NCBI GenBank assembly: GCA_029865665.1
Contig: JARXAV010000290.1
Location: forward strand, 1-5,809
Reading direction: 5' to 3'
Source: Flectobacillus sp.
Lineage (GTDB): Bacteria > Bacteroidota > Bacteroidia > Cytophagales > Spirosomataceae
Length of the DNA stretch: 5,809 nt
The position numbers were made by a program, and so were the translations under genes. The notes under the pieces were generated by a model. It saw only the letters and a program-made list of their open reading frames with translations, did no database searches and had not been told where the DNA came from. Shown one piece after another: positions 5,443 through 5,809 of this stretch (its first letter is position 1; every line of letters begins with the position of its first letter).

Positions 5443-5480
5443 AAATGCAAATGATGGTGATGTGTGATTGTGCTGTTCAT
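5436..5480 (-). CDS. hisL: His operon leader peptide (5 His in 14 residues)
   Basis: ATG at 5480 to TAA at 5438-5436 encodes MNSTITHHHHLHFS. Codons 7-10 and 12 are histidine (CAT CAC CAT CAT ... CAT). The E. coli HisL peptide, for comparison, has 16 residues with 7 consecutive His. The position (upstream of a his operon, just after a promoter and just before competing stems and a terminator) makes a ribosome-sensing function far more likely than a chance His run. It is too short for routine gene finders. No Shine-Dalgarno is possible if transcription starts at the ATG. The gene symbol is given by function, not by sequence homology to proteobacterial HisL. Confidence 0.85.
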   Translation of the reverse strand: MNSTITHHHHLHFS

Positions 5481-5484
5481 GGTG

Positions 5485-5520
5485 CAAAGGTAGAAAGACT
5501 ATGAGTAAAGATGAAACAAA
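5485..5520 (-). promoter_or_regulatory. his operon promoter (Bacteroidota type)
   Basis: TACCTTTG (5492-5485 on the minus strand) fits the -7 consensus TAnnTTTG exactly. The best -33 element, TTTG (5520-5517), is 24 bases upstream, slightly longer than the usual spacing. Only four bases (CACC) separate the -7 box from the leader-peptide ATG, so the transcript probably begins at or within a few bases of that ATG. The promoter is independent of the upstream enzyme gene, whose stop is at 5549. Confidence 0.65.
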
Positions 5521-5548
5521 AATGAAAAAGATTACAAAAGCGGCTCTT

Positions 5549-5809
5549 TTATGGCCATATTAGCACATCTTTTTCTCTTTCTTTCGGAGTTACAAGTAGT
5601 TGAGTAATTTTTCCATTCGTAACAGTTGCTTCAATCGTTGTTTGGTAAGGAGCATTTAATTTAAAACGAGCATTCCAATTTTTAGGGAAGGCAGGTAATA
5701 AATAAATTTTCTTCCCATCCACTTGCATTAACATTTCTTGAAGTCCAATCATGGCACTTCCACCCCAATTATGATCAGGAGTCCAGTCGAAACCTGGCCC
5801 CCAAAACGT
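5549..5809 (-). CDS. C-terminal end of a probable glycoside hydrolase (truncated by window)
   Basis: The frame is open from the right edge to TAA at 5551-5549, giving 86 residues. The Met at 5752 is internal, since the frame reads on upstream as WGPGFDWTPDHNWGGSA. The segment GLQEMLMQVDGKKIYLLPAFPKNW, then a beta-rich tail NGKITQLLVTP, resembles the end of (alpha/alpha)6-barrel glycoside hydrolases of the GH95-like type: a G-G-x-A/S-x-I-x-E-M-L-x-Q helix, then I-x-L-L-P-A-x-P-x-x-W leading into the C-terminal beta domain. These are usually exported polysaccharide-degrading enzymes. The exact family and substrate cannot be fixed from this fragment. It reads in the same direction as his but ends 57 bases before the his -7 box, so it appears to be a separate unit. 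Confidence 0.65.
   Translation of the reverse strand, partial: TFWGPGFDWTPDHNWGGSAMIGLQEMLMQVDGKKIYLLPAFPKNWNARFKLNAPYQTTIEATVTNGKITQLLVTPKEREKDVLIWP

Noticed and set aside
5535..5549. Terminator for the glycoside hydrolase gene (AAAAG/CTTTT stem)
   Set aside because: The stem is only 5 weak base pairs and is not followed directly by a clean U tract.

Overview
The window looks like chromosomal DNA from a member of the Bacteroidota, most likely a Cytophagales-type bacterium. This is inferred from four things: a type IX secretion (gliding-motility-type) C-terminal sorting domain, Bacteroidota-type promoter elements (TAnnTTTG with an upstream TTTG), a short TonB-domain protein, and a fused hisIE gene. 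The DNA is AT-rich, and start codons are preceded by A-rich stretches rather than strong Shine-Dalgarno sequences.

Layout. Bases 1-723 (+) hold the 3' end of a large secreted, Ig-like-repeat protein with a type B T9SS sorting domain. It converges on a small TonB-C-domain gene (782-1285, -), and the two share a bidirectional terminator (728-766). About 420 bases without an established gene follow (1286-1706). They hold a good promoter reading toward the TonB-domain gene and one questionable 22-codon ORF. A second bidirectional terminator (1707-1755) closes the main operon, which is read on the minus strand from right to left: his leader, hisH, hisA, hisF, hisIE and a YvlD/holin-4 family membrane protein. 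At the right edge (5549-5809, -) is the C-terminal end of a carbohydrate-active enzyme.

How the genes work together. HisIE converts PR-ATP to ProFAR, HisA isomerises it to PRFAR, and HisH with HisF makes IGP and AICAR. The window therefore encodes the middle block of histidine synthesis; hisG, hisD, hisC and hisB are not present here.

The most interesting region is the 164-base leader upstream of hisH. It encodes a 14-residue peptide, MNSTITHHHHLHFS, with five His codons, four of them consecutive. The peptide gene sits directly behind a Bacteroidota promoter, so close that its mRNA may be leaderless. Downstream are three mutually exclusive RNA pairings that end in an intrinsic terminator 24 bases before the hisH start. 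This has the logic of a ribosome-mediated histidine attenuator, built from the sequence and not recognised as a family I know in this phylum.

Two repeat-rich spacers interrupt the operon. Between hisA and hisF is an inverted array with an exact 10-base period (3608-3697). Between hisH and hisA is a cluster of inverted repeats resembling a small non-coding mobile or REP-like element (4516-4720).
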